Positions 45,499 to 55,149 of a stretch of DNA of 64,000 nt are shown one piece after another. Location: NCBI RefSeq assembly GCF_027286325.1, contig NZ_CP114588.1, forward strand, positions 1,364,001 through 1,428,000, given 5' to 3'. The notes beneath the pieces were generated by a model. The model was not told where the DNA came from, did no database searches, and saw only the letters and a list, made by a program, of their open reading frames with translations. This DNA comes from Salinivibrio kushneri. Its GTDB lineage: Bacteria > Pseudomonadota > Gammaproteobacteria > Enterobacterales > Vibrionaceae. Every line of letters starts with the position of its first letter. Position 1 is the stretch's first letter. The position numbers and the translations under genes were made by a program.

Positions 45499-45506
45499 CC
45501 CTACCC
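45499..45506 (-). other. KOPS octamer pointing left, toward dif
   Basis: CCCTACCC on the + strand, in the leader of the symporter gene. Confidence 0.5.
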
Positions 45507-45578
45507 TTATCAAGCACTTAAATACTCAAAGTAAAACATTATAAAAATACTCAATAACGTTTAAGAAAAGGACGCCCT

Positions 45579-46949
45579 ATGGATGTGCAAACCCTTTCCT
45601 CCCGTACGTCGGGGCTGGATAGAAAAGCGTGGATCTTGTTTGCTGACATTGCCCTGTTTTTCATCTTGTATAACACCCTGCCGTTTGAAACGAATGTCAC
45701 AACCGGCCTGAGCTTACTGATATTCATTGCCGTGCTTTGGCTGACTGAAGCGATTCATGTCAGCATCACCGCGATCCTAGTGCCCATTATGGCCGTCGCG
45801 CTTGGCGTGTTTGAAACACCGGCAGCGATGTCAAATTTCGCCAATCCCATCATTTTTCTCTTTCTCGGTGGCTTTGCCTTGGCAGCCGCGCTGCAAGCAC
45901 AAGGTCTCGATCAAGCCATCGCCAATAAAGTGCTCACCATTGCCCAAGGCAAAATGTCGGTTGCCGTCATGATGTTGTTTGGGGTCACGGCCGCCCTGTC
46001 CATGTGGATCAGTAACACCGCGACAACCGCCATGATGCTGCCGCTGGTGTTAGGCATTTTACACAAGGTGAATAATCAAAAAGATCACGGCACCTATGTG
46101 TTTGTGCTGCTGGGTATTGCCTATTGCGCGAGCATCGGCGGCATCGCGACCATTGTCGGTAGCCCCCCTAATGCGATTGCGGCAGCTGAAGCTGGGCTTA
46201 GCTTTGCAGATTGGATGAAATTAGGCCTGCCCGTCACTCTGATATTGCTTCCCGTCGCCGTTGCCGTCTTGTATGTGCTCACTAAGCCGAACCTTAACCA
46301 TAGTTTTAAAGCCGATGAGCGTGACTTCGCTTGGAGCAAACCTCGCGTCATCACACTGGTGATTTTCGCACTGACCGTCAGCGCTTGGATTTTCAGTAAA
46401 CCATTGAATGCCATGCTCGGTGGCCTTAGCAAATTTGACTCTATTGTAGCGTTATCCGCGATTGTCTTGCTGGGGGCAACGCGCGTTGTGAAATGGAAAG
46501 AAGTCGAAAAAACCGCAGATTGGGGGGTATTGCTATTATTTGGTGGCGGCATCTGCTTGAGCAATGTACTTAAAGCAACCGGCACGAGTTTGTTTCTTGC
46601 CAACCACCTGAGCAATGCACTCACCGGCTCGGGGCTGTTTTTCACCATGCTAGGCGTGGTGGCATTCGTTATCTTCTTGACTGAATTTGCGAGTAATACC
46701 GCCAGCGCCGCACTATTGGTACCGGTTTTTGCCACCATCGCCGAAGCATTAGGCGTGTCGCCAGTCGCACTGTCTGCGTTGATCGCTATTGCCGCGTCAT
46801 GTGCCTTTATGTTGCCGGTCGCCACACCACCAAACGCCATTGTGTTTGGTTCTGGACATATAGAACAACGTGATATGATGCGTGTTGGTTTATACCTCAA
46901 CATCGTTTGTATTGCTGTCTTGGCGATTTTCACTCGCCTGTTCTGGTAA
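45579..46949 (+). CDS. DASS family sodium:dicarboxylate symporter
   Basis: 456 residues, strongly hydrophobic, about 11 membrane helices. The two repeats each contain the SNT motif that forms the sodium and carboxylate sites: [13 protein letters not shown] and [21 protein letters not shown] and ATPPNAIV follow as in the V. cholerae INDY transporter of the SLC13 family. It should import succinate, malate or fumarate with sodium. The gene is preceded by a promoter and followed by a terminator, a single-gene unit. Confidence 0.92.
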   Translation: MDVQTLSSRTSGLDRKAWILFADIALFFILYNTLPFETNVTTGLSLLIFIAVLWLTEAIHVSITAILVPIMAVALGVFETPAAMSNFANPIIFLFLGGFALAAALQAQGLDQAIANKVLTIAQGKMSVAVMMLFGVTAALSMWISNTATTAMMLPLVLGILHKVNNQKDHGTYVFVLLGIAYCASIGGIATIVGSPPNAIAAAEAGLSFADWMKLGLPVTLILLPVAVAVLYVLTKPNLNHSFKADERDFAWSKPRVITLVIFALTVSAWIFSKPLNAMLGGLSKFDSIVALSAIVLLGATRVVKWKEVEKTADWGVLLLFGGGICLSNVLKATGTSLFLANHLSNALTGSGLFFTMLGVVAFVIFLTEFASNTASAALLVPVFATIAEALGVSPVALSALIAIAASCAFMLPVATPPNAIVFGSGHIEQRDMMRVGLYLNIVCIAVLAIFTRLFW

Positions 46950-46958
46950 TCACTCTCC

Positions 46959-46991
46959 CACTACCTGGTGTTTGCGCCAGGTAGTGTTTTT
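46959..46991 (+). terminator. Intrinsic terminator of the DASS gene
   Basis: Perfect 10-bp stem CACTACCTGG / CCAGGTAGTG, 8-base loop, then TTTTT. Confidence 0.87.
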
Positions 46992-47072
46992 CACTCCTTA
47001 TCGCCCATCAAAATTGTTTCATCCGAGTTTCAGGTTTACACTAGCGCAACGCTAAACAACCCGTAAATAACT

Positions 47073-48155
47073 ATGGCATTTGCAGAAATTACAGGCTGGG
47101 GGAAGTGTCTTCCACCCACGGTGTTGAGCAATGACGATCTCAGCACAATTTTAGAGACCAATGATGAATGGATTCGCTCACGCACAGGTATTGAAGCACG
47201 TCGAGTGAGTCATGTCGAAACCTCTGAGCTCTCCACCGTTGCCGCTCAACGCGCGTTAGCGGCGGCCGGTATTGAGGCAAGCCAGCTTGATCTGTTGATT
47301 GTAGCGACCTGCTCACCAGACACCCTGATCCCCAATATTGCCTCCAAAGTGCAAGGCAACTTAGGTGCACTTCGCGCGGCAGCGTTTGATATGAATGCCG
47401 CTTGTACCGGGTTTTTATACGGGTTAGAGACTGCAACCAAAATGCTCCAAGCTGGCCATTATCAGCATGCACTCATTATCGGTGCAGAGCATTTAACCTG
47501 GTATTTGGATTGGAGTAAACGCGATACCGCGGTGCTATTTGGTGATGGTGCAGGCGCGGTCGTGGTGAGCAAAAGCGAACAGGAAGTGGGGTTACTTGAC
47601 GCACAACTTGGTTGTGATCCAGCAGGCCGAGACGTGTTGGCGATCCCCGCTTTTGGCACGGCAATGGATCGATTCGACCCTGACAATGGCTATTTTGCGT
47701 TTGATTTCATCGGCCGTGATATTTTTAAGCGCGCAGTCAAAGGCATGGGGTCAGCGGCAAATCAGGTGTTAACACGGAATCAGCTCAATGCCGATGGTAT
47801 TGACTTGGTCGTACCACATCAAGCCAACAAACGGATTATCGAAACCTTATGTGAACACGCTGGCATCGAGTTAGATAAGGCGTTTATTAATATCCAGCGC
47901 TATGGCAATACCTCAGCCGCCACGATCCCCATCGCCTTATGCGAAGCGGTTGAGCAAGGCGCCGTCAAGCCACATAGCCAGCTACTCACCGCGGCATTTG
48001 GCGCTGGCCTGACATGGGGCGCAGGCTTAATCCGTTGGGGCGAGCGTACGACGCCAATCGCCGAGTCTGACGCAGCGTTACCGCCAACGGACAAAACAGC
48101 GCTTGAGTTACTCGACAACGCCATCCGCCATTGTCAGCATAAAAAACAAGAATAA
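47073..48155 (+). CDS. FabH-like 3-oxoacyl-ACP synthase III
   Basis: 360 residues with the KAS III catalytic triad Cys111 (NAACTGF), His249 (VPHQANKR) and Asn279 (YGNTSAAT). It condenses an acyl-CoA with malonyl-ACP. It is not in the rpmF-plsX-fabH-fabD cluster, so it is likely a second FabH (vibrios carry a paralogue). A C-terminal extension of about 35 residues (after IRWGERT) exceeds the usual ~317 length; its role is unknown. Neighbours give no pathway clue. Confidence 0.9.
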   Translation: MAFAEITGWGKCLPPTVLSNDDLSTILETNDEWIRSRTGIEARRVSHVETSELSTVAAQRALAAAGIEASQLDLLIVATCSPDTLIPNIASKVQGNLGALRAAAFDMNAACTGFLYGLETATKMLQAGHYQHALIIGAEHLTWYLDWSKRDTAVLFGDGAGAVVVSKSEQEVGLLDAQLGCDPAGRDVLAIPAFGTAMDRFDPDNGYFAFDFIGRDIFKRAVKGMGSAANQVLTRNQLNADGIDLVVPHQANKRIIETLCEHAGIELDKAFINIQRYGNTSAATIPIALCEAVEQGAVKPHSQLLTAAFGAGLTWGAGLIRWGERTTPIAESDAALPPTDKTALELLDNAIRHCQHKKQE

Positions 48156-48166
48156 ACTATCTCACC

Positions 48167-48192
48167 ACAAAGCCGACTCGCGTCGGCTTTGT
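48167..48192. terminator. Bidirectional hairpin between the FabH-like gene and nagK
   Basis: Perfect 11-bp stem ACAAAGCCGAC / GTCGGCTTTGT with loop TCGC, between convergent genes; the T runs are short. Confidence 0.65.
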
Positions 48193-48200
48193 TATCAGCA

Positions 48201-49103
48201 TCAGGTTAAGTGTAAGAAGGCAGCGCCACGCACTCCTCCCGCATCACCGTGCTGCGCTTTGACAATATCAGGGGCTTTAGCCGCAGACAGCAGGTGTGCC
48301 GGTAAACGTTCAGGAATCGCTTGATAAAGCTCATCAAAGTTAGATAGGCCGCCGCCAAGCACAACCATGTCTGGATCAAACGCGGTTAACACGCCTCCCA
48401 GTGCCATGGCTAACACATCAAAGAAGCAGTCAACAAATGCCACCGCATCCGGCTCACCTTGACGGTACTGTTCGATGATTTCGATCGCTGACAACGGCTG
48501 ATAAAAGTGAGCATAAAGCTGTTCAAACCCACGCCCAGATAAATAATTGTCCAGGCAGCCTTTATTCCCACAACCACACGCGAACATCGGCGGGTTGTCA
48601 CCCAACCGTAGCCAAGCATCAATCGGCATACGCATATGCCCGACTTCACCAGCCATTTGGTTTTTACCATTAATGACCTTGCCATTGATCACTAAGCCGC
48701 CACCAAAGCCTGTGCCCAAGATTAACCCTAATACGGTTTTCGCCGATTGCGCTTGCTCATCCCATGCTTCCGACAACGCGAAACAGTTAGCGTCATTACT
48801 AATACGCACTTCGCGCCCCACACGTGCTTGTAGATCAGCGCGTAACGACTGTCCGTTCGCCGCGGGAACATTCACTGTCAGCACCGTTCCATCTTCTGCT
48901 TGAGAGCCTGGGATACCAATACCAATGGTTCCTTTTTGCCCTAGCTCCGCATCATACTTTTCCACCAACCGCACCAATGTGTCGATTAACGCGGGGTAAT
49001 CTTGTGTTGGCGTTGGGTGACGCTCGGTCGCGACACGATTGAGTTGTTTATCGAAGGCACCAAATTCAATTTTTGTGCCGCCCACATCAAAGCCGTAATA
49101 CAT
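48201..49103 (-). CDS. nagK: NagK, N-acetyl-D-glucosamine kinase (ROK family)
   Basis: 300 residues (E. coli 303). The ROK signature is present: phosphate loop [11 protein letters not shown] at the N-terminus, the sugar-binding NVPAANG and [15 protein letters not shown] with catalytic Asp, [11 protein letters not shown], and the zinc-binding [19 protein letters not shown]. It phosphorylates GlcNAc released from cell wall or chitin recycling. An AAGGTGG ribosome site precedes it. It is likely monocistronic. Confidence 0.95.
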   Translation of the reverse strand: MYYGFDVGGTKIEFGAFDKQLNRVATERHPTPTQDYPALIDTLVRLVEKYDAELGQKGTIGIGIPGSQAEDGTVLTVNVPAANGQSLRADLQARVGREVRISNDANCFALSEAWDEQAQSAKTVLGLILGTGFGGGLVINGKVINGKNQMAGEVGHMRMPIDAWLRLGDNPPMFACGCGNKGCLDNYLSGRGFEQLYAHFYQPLSAIEIIEQYRQGEPDAVAFVDCFFDVLAMALGGVLTAFDPDMVVLGGGLSNFDELYQAIPERLPAHLLSAAKAPDIVKAQHGDAGGVRGAAFLHLT

Positions 49104-49210
49104 GGCGAAGCCACCTTAAATTGTCGTTATTTAACCAGATTATCTAGTAAACCAACCCAAAAGTCCGTGATTTTCCCCAAGTTTCGTTGTTTTCCAACCA
49201 GACGTTTCAC

Positions 49211-49960
49211 TCAGGTGTCGGCATCATTCACACGGGGTTGGTCATCAAGAAAGCGTGTCAACGCATTGTCTTCCGCAAGGTGTTTTTGTCGTTTGCCTGC
49301 GAGGTATCGCTCACGGAAGACATCGAACCATTGGTTTAAGTAATCTGCCGCCTTTTGCTCTTGATTGACAGCAAGCACTTCAGCAGCCACTTCTGCTGTC
49401 GCCAGTTGGTTTTCACCGTGAGCATCGCGCACGCGATAACGAGATAATGCCTGAGGTTCAATACTTAAAACCGGAAAGTGATCAAGCCAAGGGCTTTTGC
49501 GAAAGATTTTTTTCGCCTCCCGCCAAGTACCGTCAATAATGATAAATAACGGCCGCTTCGCGTTGTCATGGATTCGTGCCGGTGAGGTCATGCGCGTCGG
49601 GATCGTGTACTGAGCAGGAAAGACAACATACGGTTGAAACTCTGAACGAGATAACAACGCCAGCATGTCAGGATCAGGTTGCGTTCGCGACCAAATAAAT
49701 GCGTAGGTATCAGCAACGCAGTCTGCAATCAAGCGCCCTGTATTACTGGGTTTTAGCACCTCATCATCATACATGAGTAACATGAACGCGGCATGGGTCT
49801 GGCACGCAGCACGGTACTCACACACGCAGAAATGACGAACTAACATGCATGATGGGCAGCGGTCTACACTGGCGCCACGTGCGAGGTAGGGACGCGTTGC
49901 ACGTGCCAAGCGGGCGGAGTAAAGCTGATGAATAGCGTGACGCGGGGCGGATTGGCGCAT
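49211..49960 (-). CDS. tapT: TapT, DTW-domain tRNA 3-(3-amino-3-carboxypropyl)uridine synthase
   Basis: 249 residues from the start at 49960, chosen because E. coli TapT begins a similar distance before RxARxTRPxLARG; the frame continues to a GTG at 50038. The DTW domain is recognised by the zinc-type cysteines CPSCMLVRHFCVC, the conserved Ser/Thr-rich centre and the name-giving motif IIDGTWREAKK (DTW family, here DGTW). It makes acp3U47 in tRNAs from SAM. It is a single gene between nagK and the DUF3802 gene. Confidence 0.9.
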   Translation of the reverse strand: MRQSAPRHAIHQLYSARLARATRPYLARGASVDRCPSCMLVRHFCVCEYRAACQTHAAFMLLMYDDEVLKPSNTGRLIADCVADTYAFIWSRTQPDPDMLALLSRSEFQPYVVFPAQYTIPTRMTSPARIHDNAKRPLFIIIDGTWREAKKIFRKSPWLDHFPVLSIEPQALSRYRVRDAHGENQLATAEVAAEVLAVNQEQKAADYLNQWFDVFRERYLAGKRQKHLAEDNALTRFLDDQPRVNDADT

Positions 49961-50086
49961 GGTAAAGTCTGAGGTTGTCAATGGGCCGTCTAGTATACCG
50001 AACTGAGGTTTGCTGTCAGTATCGAGCGGCCAGATCACAAAAGCAGTGGAATAGAGGCATCAAACGGTTATCGTCAGCGCTTATCA

Positions 50087-50431
50087 CTAGCGCAGCTCGA
50101 CCATGGCACCATCAAAAAGGTTTTTCACCAAGGCAACGTACTCTTCAAGAAAGCCAACTTGCTCTGCGGTCACTGGTTGCTCCCAACGACCCGCCAGCAC
50201 TTCTTCCATATCTTCCACCACACGGTCTGCCTCTCGCAATATGGTGAAACGCAGTGCAGACGAAAGCCCAGGATTTTGCTCGCAAATGGTCATAATATTT
50301 GAGGCAACCAGATCATGTACAATATCGGCAATGGTATCATCGCCAATGGCTTCACCCGGCTTTTCAAACACAGAGAGATTAAACGCAAAATGTTCGATCA
50401 GTGCTTGATACCCGTCTGAGTCTACTACCAT
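50087..50431 (-). CDS. DUF3802 family protein
   Basis: 114 residues, acidic and helical, starting MVVDSDGYQALIEHFAFNLSVFE and ending FLEEYVALVKNLFD; I recognise the vibrio DUF3802 family. Function is unknown. No membrane segment. It is transcribed away from the hybrid kinase. Confidence 0.78.
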   Translation of the reverse strand: MVVDSDGYQALIEHFAFNLSVFEKPGEAIGDDTIADIVHDLVASNIMTICEQNPGLSSALRFTILREADRVVEDMEEVLAGRWEQPVTAEQVGFLEEYVALVKNLFDGAMVELR

Positions 50432-50780
50432 GATTACTTGTCCTTAGACTATTCAACTGTCGCTATTGTACCGTGCCCGTCGGCTATTTGCGCCTCTTGA
50501 AGGCGAAATTAGAAAGCGAGTCACGCTTCGCAGTGCTTAGCGCACTGTATACTATAAACTGAACATCGTGCTATGACATGGTGACTGCTCACATCGTCAT
50601 CTTCCCTTTTATTCTGGCTCGAATAAGGAAGACCGAGTGGCAACGTCAAACCATACAAACGACTGAGCCAGTCTCCTTGCAGTATAGTCTGGCTTCACCG
50701 TGATGAAAGCAAACAACACAACGCGCAATTTAACACGGATCACGCCCAAATCAATCGTTGACAAGGATGTAGGAATCGTC
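50432..50780. other. Divergent promoter region of DUF3802 and the hybrid kinase
   Basis: A perfect 6-bp inverted repeat CAGTGC (50531-50536) / GCACTG (50542-50547) abuts a good -10 hexamer TATACT (50548-50553) on the + strand. That position suits an operator of the kinase promoter; no strong -35 is seen, which would fit an activated promoter. No ORF is supported. Confidence 0.4.
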
Positions 50781-53700
50781 ATGAAGGTAAATCGCCCTCG
50801 CCCATTTGGTAAGAGTATCGTCAGCAAGATTGGATTGATCATGACCTTCATCACCTTGATGGTGCTGGGCCTGTCAGTATCGAGCTACATCATGCAGGAG
50901 CGCGTAAACCGCGATGTCGGCCTCGCCACTCATCAAGAAATCCCGAGTGCGATCATCACCATGCGCATGCAACGTGCCGCCAGTGATATGAATGCTAGCA
51001 TGCTCAAATATGTCATGGGCCGTCATGAATCGCTCGCGGTTTTTTTAGAAAGCCAGCAAGACTTTGAGCAATTACTGGCACGCCTTCGTGAGGTAAACCC
51101 CGACGCAGAGCAGCGACTTTCCTTGATCAGCCAGCTTTATGAGCGCTTCCAGCGGATCGCTCATCAAAAAGTCTTAACGGAGTTTGATCCGGTCGCTGAG
51201 CAATGGGCACGTAAACAGGTGATGCGGCTGTCCATTGATGTCGTTCGCCCTATAGATAACTTGATTGCCGAATTAAAGGCCTCACAAGAGCTGACACAAC
51301 CCGATAACCTTGCCGTGTTGCAATACTTTGATGAATTGGTCGATGAAAACGGCGATATGCTGACTGAACTTAACCAATATTTAGACGGACGAGAAAGCAG
51401 CCGACAACGTTTTATGGAGGACATGGCGACATTCGAGCGCTACCTTTCCTTGGCACAGTTCGAGCTCAACGATCCAGCCTCACTCAAAAAACTGTCGAGT
51501 ATCCGCCACCATTTCACCAGTTTAAAGCGCAGTGGTATCGCCATTTTTAATAACTATCAGCCCAGTGCCAAAGTTGGCGCCATGACCGCCGTGCGAATCT
51601 TGAGTGACCAAGAATACCAAGCGCTTGAGGATGCGCTATCAACGTTCGCACAAGAGACAGGAAAAGTGGTTACCCGCTCAATGGTTGATTTGCGTTCAAT
51701 ACTCCATTCCAATCAACTCAACCTCGGTTATTTACTGGTTTTTATCTTGTTCGTCAGTGGCGCGATGTACTTTTATATTCACCGCACATTCACTCAGCCC
51801 ATTGCCGAACTCGCCGATTCCATGCAACGCCTTGTGGCCGGCGATATGACACCACCGGCCAGTAACTTTCAAGACCGAACTGATGAAGTCGGCAAAATCG
51901 CCCATGGTCTGGTGATATTTCGTGCGCATATCATTTCTCGCAACCAGGCTCGAGCGCAATTAATGGCCGAAAAAGAGCGCGCAGAAAGTGCCTCGCGCGC
52001 CAAAGCGCAATTTCTCGCCACCATGAGCCATGAGATCCGTACACCCATGAATGGTGTGATTGGGATGCTCGACATGTTACGTCGCTCGTCGTTAACGCCT
52101 TCTCAACAAAGCCTGATTAGCACAGTGCGCGAATCGGCGCTTTCTTTACTCTCCATCATTAACGATATCCTCGACTTTTCTCGCACCGAGGCCGGAAAGC
52201 TGCAATTTGAACGTGTCACCTTTTCTTTGTCCGATACCGTAGAGCAAGTGATGGATACCGTCAGCCATCATGCCAACAAGCGAAAGGTGACGCTGTCACT
52301 ATTTATTGAACCTCACCTCCCGGATCAACTGGTGGGCGATCCCAACCGGTTAAAACAGGTACTGTTTAATCTGGTTGGTAATGCGATTAAGTTCTCTGGC
52401 GGTCAGCACCGTCAGCCCGGCTTTGTGACAGTCAATATTGACGCGCTGGATAATCAAGAGACGCAAAAAGCACAGCTGGTGTTTACCATCATCGATAACG
52501 GGATCGGCATTGCACCAGATAAACTCGACACTATTTTCCAGCCATTCAGCCAAGCGGAGTCGTCGACCACCCGCGAGTTTGGAGGCTCAGGGCTCGGCTT
52601 AGCCATTTGTAAGAATATTATCGATCTCCTCGGCGGTGAGATTGATATTGAGAGTGAGCAGGGAAACGGCACTCGATTTACCGTGCGTATCGATTATGCG
52701 GTAAATCCATTAGCGGAACCTGCAGATTTACCGATTACTCGCGAGCATGCGCATCAATTGTCGGTTGAGGTGGATATTCCTCAAGACACACTCAGTCAAG
52801 CGGTGTGCCGCTATCTGGAGCACTTGCACATCGCCTATCACATTGGTCCAGCACAGTCGGAGACAGTGAAGCATCGAGCCAAGCACCGATTATTGATAAC
52901 CACCCACACCGACCCAAGCACATTGATCGCCGATCGCGCTGTCGATCATGTGATTGCGCTCAAACATACCTTATCGCTGGCCACCCATCCTGATAAACGC
53001 ATCGTCGAGCTGTTTGCTTCACCGTTAACTTATCGTCGTCTCGTCCACGGTCTACGCGTATGCCTTGGACTTGAGAGTCCTGATATTAGTATGCTGGCAG
53101 AATCTGACGCTCACGCTATGCTGCCTGTTCCCGGCGAGGTGGAAGCCAACATACGCCATCCCGAACACAGTCGCGGATGTATTTTAGTCGCAGAAGATAA
53201 CCCCACGAACCAACAGGTACTCACCCAGCAACTTTATTATCTTGGCTATGAGGTGGTGATGGCGGATGATGGTGACCAGGCACTAGAGGCATATCAAAAC
53301 CACCAGGTGGACCTTGTCCTCACCGACTGCCATATGCCCAACAAAGACGGCTATGCTCTCACCGCCGCTTTACGCGAGATTCAAGGCACATCCGGTTGGG
53401 TGCCTATTATCGCCATTACAGCTAATGCGCTCAGTGGTGAAGAAACGCGATGTTTTGAGGCTGGAATGGATGATTATATTACCAAGCCTATTGAGTTGGA
53501 TCCGCTTAACGAATACTTAACCTATTGGATTAAGCGCCCACACGCAAAGACGCGACCGACCCCCCTCCCTGTGACAGCCAGTGCCCAAGCGCCACACACA
53601 CTCGATCCAACGGTGGTTGAGCGCTTATATGGTGGACAGCAACATGCCTATCAAGACATTGTTAATGTTTTTCTCAAACGTAGCGTTCCTAGCCTACAAG

Positions 53701-53930
53701 CCCTCGCGCAATCGCAGCCGCCTTTTGAACACTGGCAAGCTTTAAAAGAGGCAGCACACAAACAAAAATCTGCCGCAGGCAGCATTGGCGCAACGGCTCT
53801 CCACCAAGCCTGCCTTGAAGCCGAGCAAGCCGCGAACAATCAACAAGAAGAGGCACTCACTGAGGCATTAAACCGTATCAACACAGCGCTTGAGCATTTG
53901 CTGGAGGTCTTACCGCGTGACCCTCAATGA
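50781..53930 (+). CDS. Hybrid sensor kinase with HAMP, receiver and Hpt domains
   Basis: 1049 residues from the ATG at 50781 (ribosome site GTAGGAAT); the frame is open to 50700. Layout: TM1 (about 17-38), a long helical periplasmic region, TM2 (about 330-350), HAMP, HisKA with His in MSHEIRTPMNG, HATPase with GSGLGLAIC, a REC domain with Asp in LVLTDCHMP and Lys in ITKPIE, and a C-terminal Hpt domain with its His in EAAHKQKSAAGSIGA. This is the full phosphorelay layout of ArcB/TorS/BarA-type kinases. The all-helical sensor region resembles TorS-type sensors but no ligand is readable. A second degenerate region between HATPase and REC (about 680-790) has no confident assignment. The CheX-like gene 128 bp downstream may tune its receiver. 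Confidence 0.92.
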   Translation: MKVNRPRPFGKSIVSKIGLIMTFITLMVLGLSVSSYIMQERVNRDVGLATHQEIPSAIITMRMQRAASDMNASMLKYVMGRHESLAVFLESQQDFEQLLARLREVNPDAEQRLSLISQLYERFQRIAHQKVLTEFDPVAEQWARKQVMRLSIDVVRPIDNLIAELKASQELTQPDNLAVLQYFDELVDENGDMLTELNQYLDGRESSRQRFMEDMATFERYLSLAQFELNDPASLKKLSSIRHHFTSLKRSGIAIFNNYQPSAKVGAMTAVRILSDQEYQALEDALSTFAQETGKVVTRSMVDLRSILHSNQLNLGYLLVFILFVSGAMYFYIHRTFTQPIAELADSMQRLVAGDMTPPASNFQDRTDEVGKIAHGLVIFRAHIISRNQARAQLMAEKERAESASRAKAQFLATMSHEIRTPMNGVIGMLDMLRRSSLTPSQQSLISTVRESALSLLSIINDILDFSRTEAGKLQFERVTFSLSDTVEQVMDTVSHHANKRKVTLSLFIEPHLPDQLVGDPNRLKQVLFNLVGNAIKFSGGQHRQPGFVTVNIDALDNQETQKAQLVFTIIDNGIGIAPDKLDTIFQPFSQAESSTTREFGGSGLGLAICKNIIDLLGGEIDIESEQGNGTRFTVRIDYAVNPLAEPADLPITREHAHQLSVEVDIPQDTLSQAVCRYLEHLHIAYHIGPAQSETVKHRAKHRLLITTHTDPSTLIADRAVDHVIALKHTLSLATHPDKRIVELFASPLTYRRLVHGLRVCLGLESPDISMLAESDAHAMLPVPGEVEANIRHPEHSRGCILVAEDNPTNQQVLTQQLYYLGYEVVMADDGDQALEAYQNHQVDLVLTDCHMPNKDGYALTAALREIQGTSGWVPIIAITANALSGEETRCFEAGMDDYITKPIELDPLNEYLTYWIKRPHAKTRPTPLPVTASAQAPHTLDPTVVERLYGGQQHAYQDIVNVFLKRSVPSLQALAQSQPPFEHWQALKEAAHKQKSAAGSIGATALHQACLEAEQAANNQQEEALTEALNRINTALEHLLEVLPRDPQ
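52287..52299. other. matS: matS site 7, inside the hybrid kinase (GTGACGCTGTCAC)
   Basis: Exact MatP-binding consensus. Confidence 0.86.
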
Positions 53931-54058
53931 CCCAATACACGCCGCCACAGACAGATGAATGTGATCCCTTATCCGGATATCCAGAAAATCAGTGTACAAA
54001 TCGCGCAATCCAGTGCCACACTGACAGTAAGTTTTATCAACCATAACGGTAGTGAATA

Positions 54059-54745
54059 ATGAGAAAAACCAAAGTAGTCACCTCCGAGGATATTCTGCTC
54101 AAACTGTGTCAGTCCGCCACGGCAGTATTAACTAAAGCGACTGACTCTCCCGTGCACCATGCTGCTATGGTACAAAAGATTGCCAAAACCAGCCTTAAGC
54201 CTGACCTCGGCTGTTTTGTGCTATTTGATGGTGGCTTCTCTGGCCTTGTTGTGATCAACTTCTCCTCCGCCGCAGCGTTAGAGATTTACAGCAATTACAT
54301 GCAACATATGGGGATCCCCGAAGAAGAGTTGGCCAGTTTGCACACCGCAGATGAAGTGGGCGATGTGCTCGGTGAGCTCATGAACCAGATTATTGGCGAT
54401 TTCACCGGTAAGATTAAGCGTTCAATCCAAACCTCGATCACCCAAAACCAACCGAAGATGATGGCGGTTAACAAAAATATTACCGTGTCAGTGGATAGCA
54501 ACATCGATAAGCCGCAGGCGCGCCGCGTGAGCTTTACCACAGAGCACAACAATATCTTCTATCTTGAGCTTGCCATGGAGCGTACCGAATTTATTCAGCT
54601 TCAGGACTTTGAAGAAGGGGAAGAGGTTGATCCTGATTCCATTCTAGAAGCCGAAACGGTTCGCCAATTGGAAGAAAAGTCTAACGACAAAAACGATAAA
54701 AAAGACAGCGGCAGTAACGACTTACTTGACGAGCTAGGGATTTAA
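54059..54745 (+). CDS. DUF3334 family, CheX-like protein
   Basis: 228 residues. I recognise the DUF3334 family by overall sequence. The central part (HTADEVGDVLGELMNQIIGDFTGKIKRSI, about residues 100-128) carries the ELMN (E-x-x-N) pattern that in CheX/CheC phosphatases places Glu and Asn to hydrolyse receiver aspartyl phosphate. The preceding stretch GLVVINFSSAAALEIYSNYM also matches a CheX core. The C-terminal ~35 residues are acidic and disordered, ending in LLDELGI. Function is inferred, not known; a CheX-type phosphatase for the hybrid kinase 128 bp upstream is the simplest reading. Confidence 0.72.
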   Translation: MRKTKVVTSEDILLKLCQSATAVLTKATDSPVHHAAMVQKIAKTSLKPDLGCFVLFDGGFSGLVVINFSSAAALEIYSNYMQHMGIPEEELASLHTADEVGDVLGELMNQIIGDFTGKIKRSIQTSITQNQPKMMAVNKNITVSVDSNIDKPQARRVSFTTEHNNIFYLELAMERTEFIQLQDFEEGEEVDPDSILEAETVRQLEEKSNDKNDKKDSGSNDLLDELGI

Positions 54746-54776
54746 CACCTCTCTCCTTTTACTGTCGCTAAGACAT

Positions 54777-54840
54777 AAACACAAGTTGCTATCGATTTGT
54801 AAAGCTTCGCTGCAAAGCCCCATGTAACTTGTGTTTTTTT
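54777..54840 (+). terminator. Long terminator hairpin after the DUF3334 gene
   Basis: 11-bp outer arms AAACACAAGTT (54777-54787) / AACTTGTGTTT (54826-54836), an inner region of 38 bases with its own AGC/GCT pairing, then a T tract. Confidence 0.62.
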
Positions 54841-54917
54841 CCTCTTTGCTTACTTTTTTCTTAGCAATTATTAAGGTAATTCGACGGGCGCAGCACTTCA
54901 CAGTTATAGGTGCCAAA

Positions 54918-54933
54918 TGTGATTTGTTTCACA
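54918..54933. promoter_or_regulatory. Near-ideal CRP site upstream of the GAPDH gene
   Basis: TGTGA (54918-54922), six bases, TCACA (54929-54933): a perfect two-half-site match to the cAMP-CRP consensus. It lies about 215 bp before the GAPDH start, with a likely promoter in between. It fits glucose-responsive expression of this long GAPDH. Confidence 0.65.
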
Positions 54934-54960
54934 TGGGTTACAACTTTGATCACATTTGAT

Positions 54961-55149
54961 AGATATTTTGGCCGTCGTTCCCCCACCTCTCACCGTCATA
55001 AGTCTTTATCTCTGCCCACTTTTTTTTAGTAGGTGAATAATTCCGCATCATTTAGACTGCGCGGCAAAATCAAAAGGCTGGCGACGATCAGCCAAATACC
55101 CTACTGGGCACCCTGCCCACCCACTATCATTCGTGAAAAAGGTCGATTC
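54961..55149 (+). other. Leader region of the GAPDH gene
   Basis: The gap between the DUF3334 terminator and the GAPDH start is about 310 bp. Apart from the CRP site it holds an A/T-rich promoter-like stretch near 54950-54990 and a KOPS at 55111. The in-frame extension 55033-55149 is not family-like and is treated as leader. Confidence 0.4.
55111..55118 (-). other. KOPS octamer pointing left, toward dif
   Basis: CCCTGCCC on the + strand, GGGCAGGG on the minus strand; in the GAPDH leader. Confidence 0.5.

Noticed and set aside
46121..46933. 270-codon open frame antisense to the DASS symporter gene
   Set aside because: It is the shadow of a GC-rich membrane gene: low-complexity Ala/Ser/Thr composition, no ribosome site and no family resemblance. 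The sense frame has clear SNT motifs.
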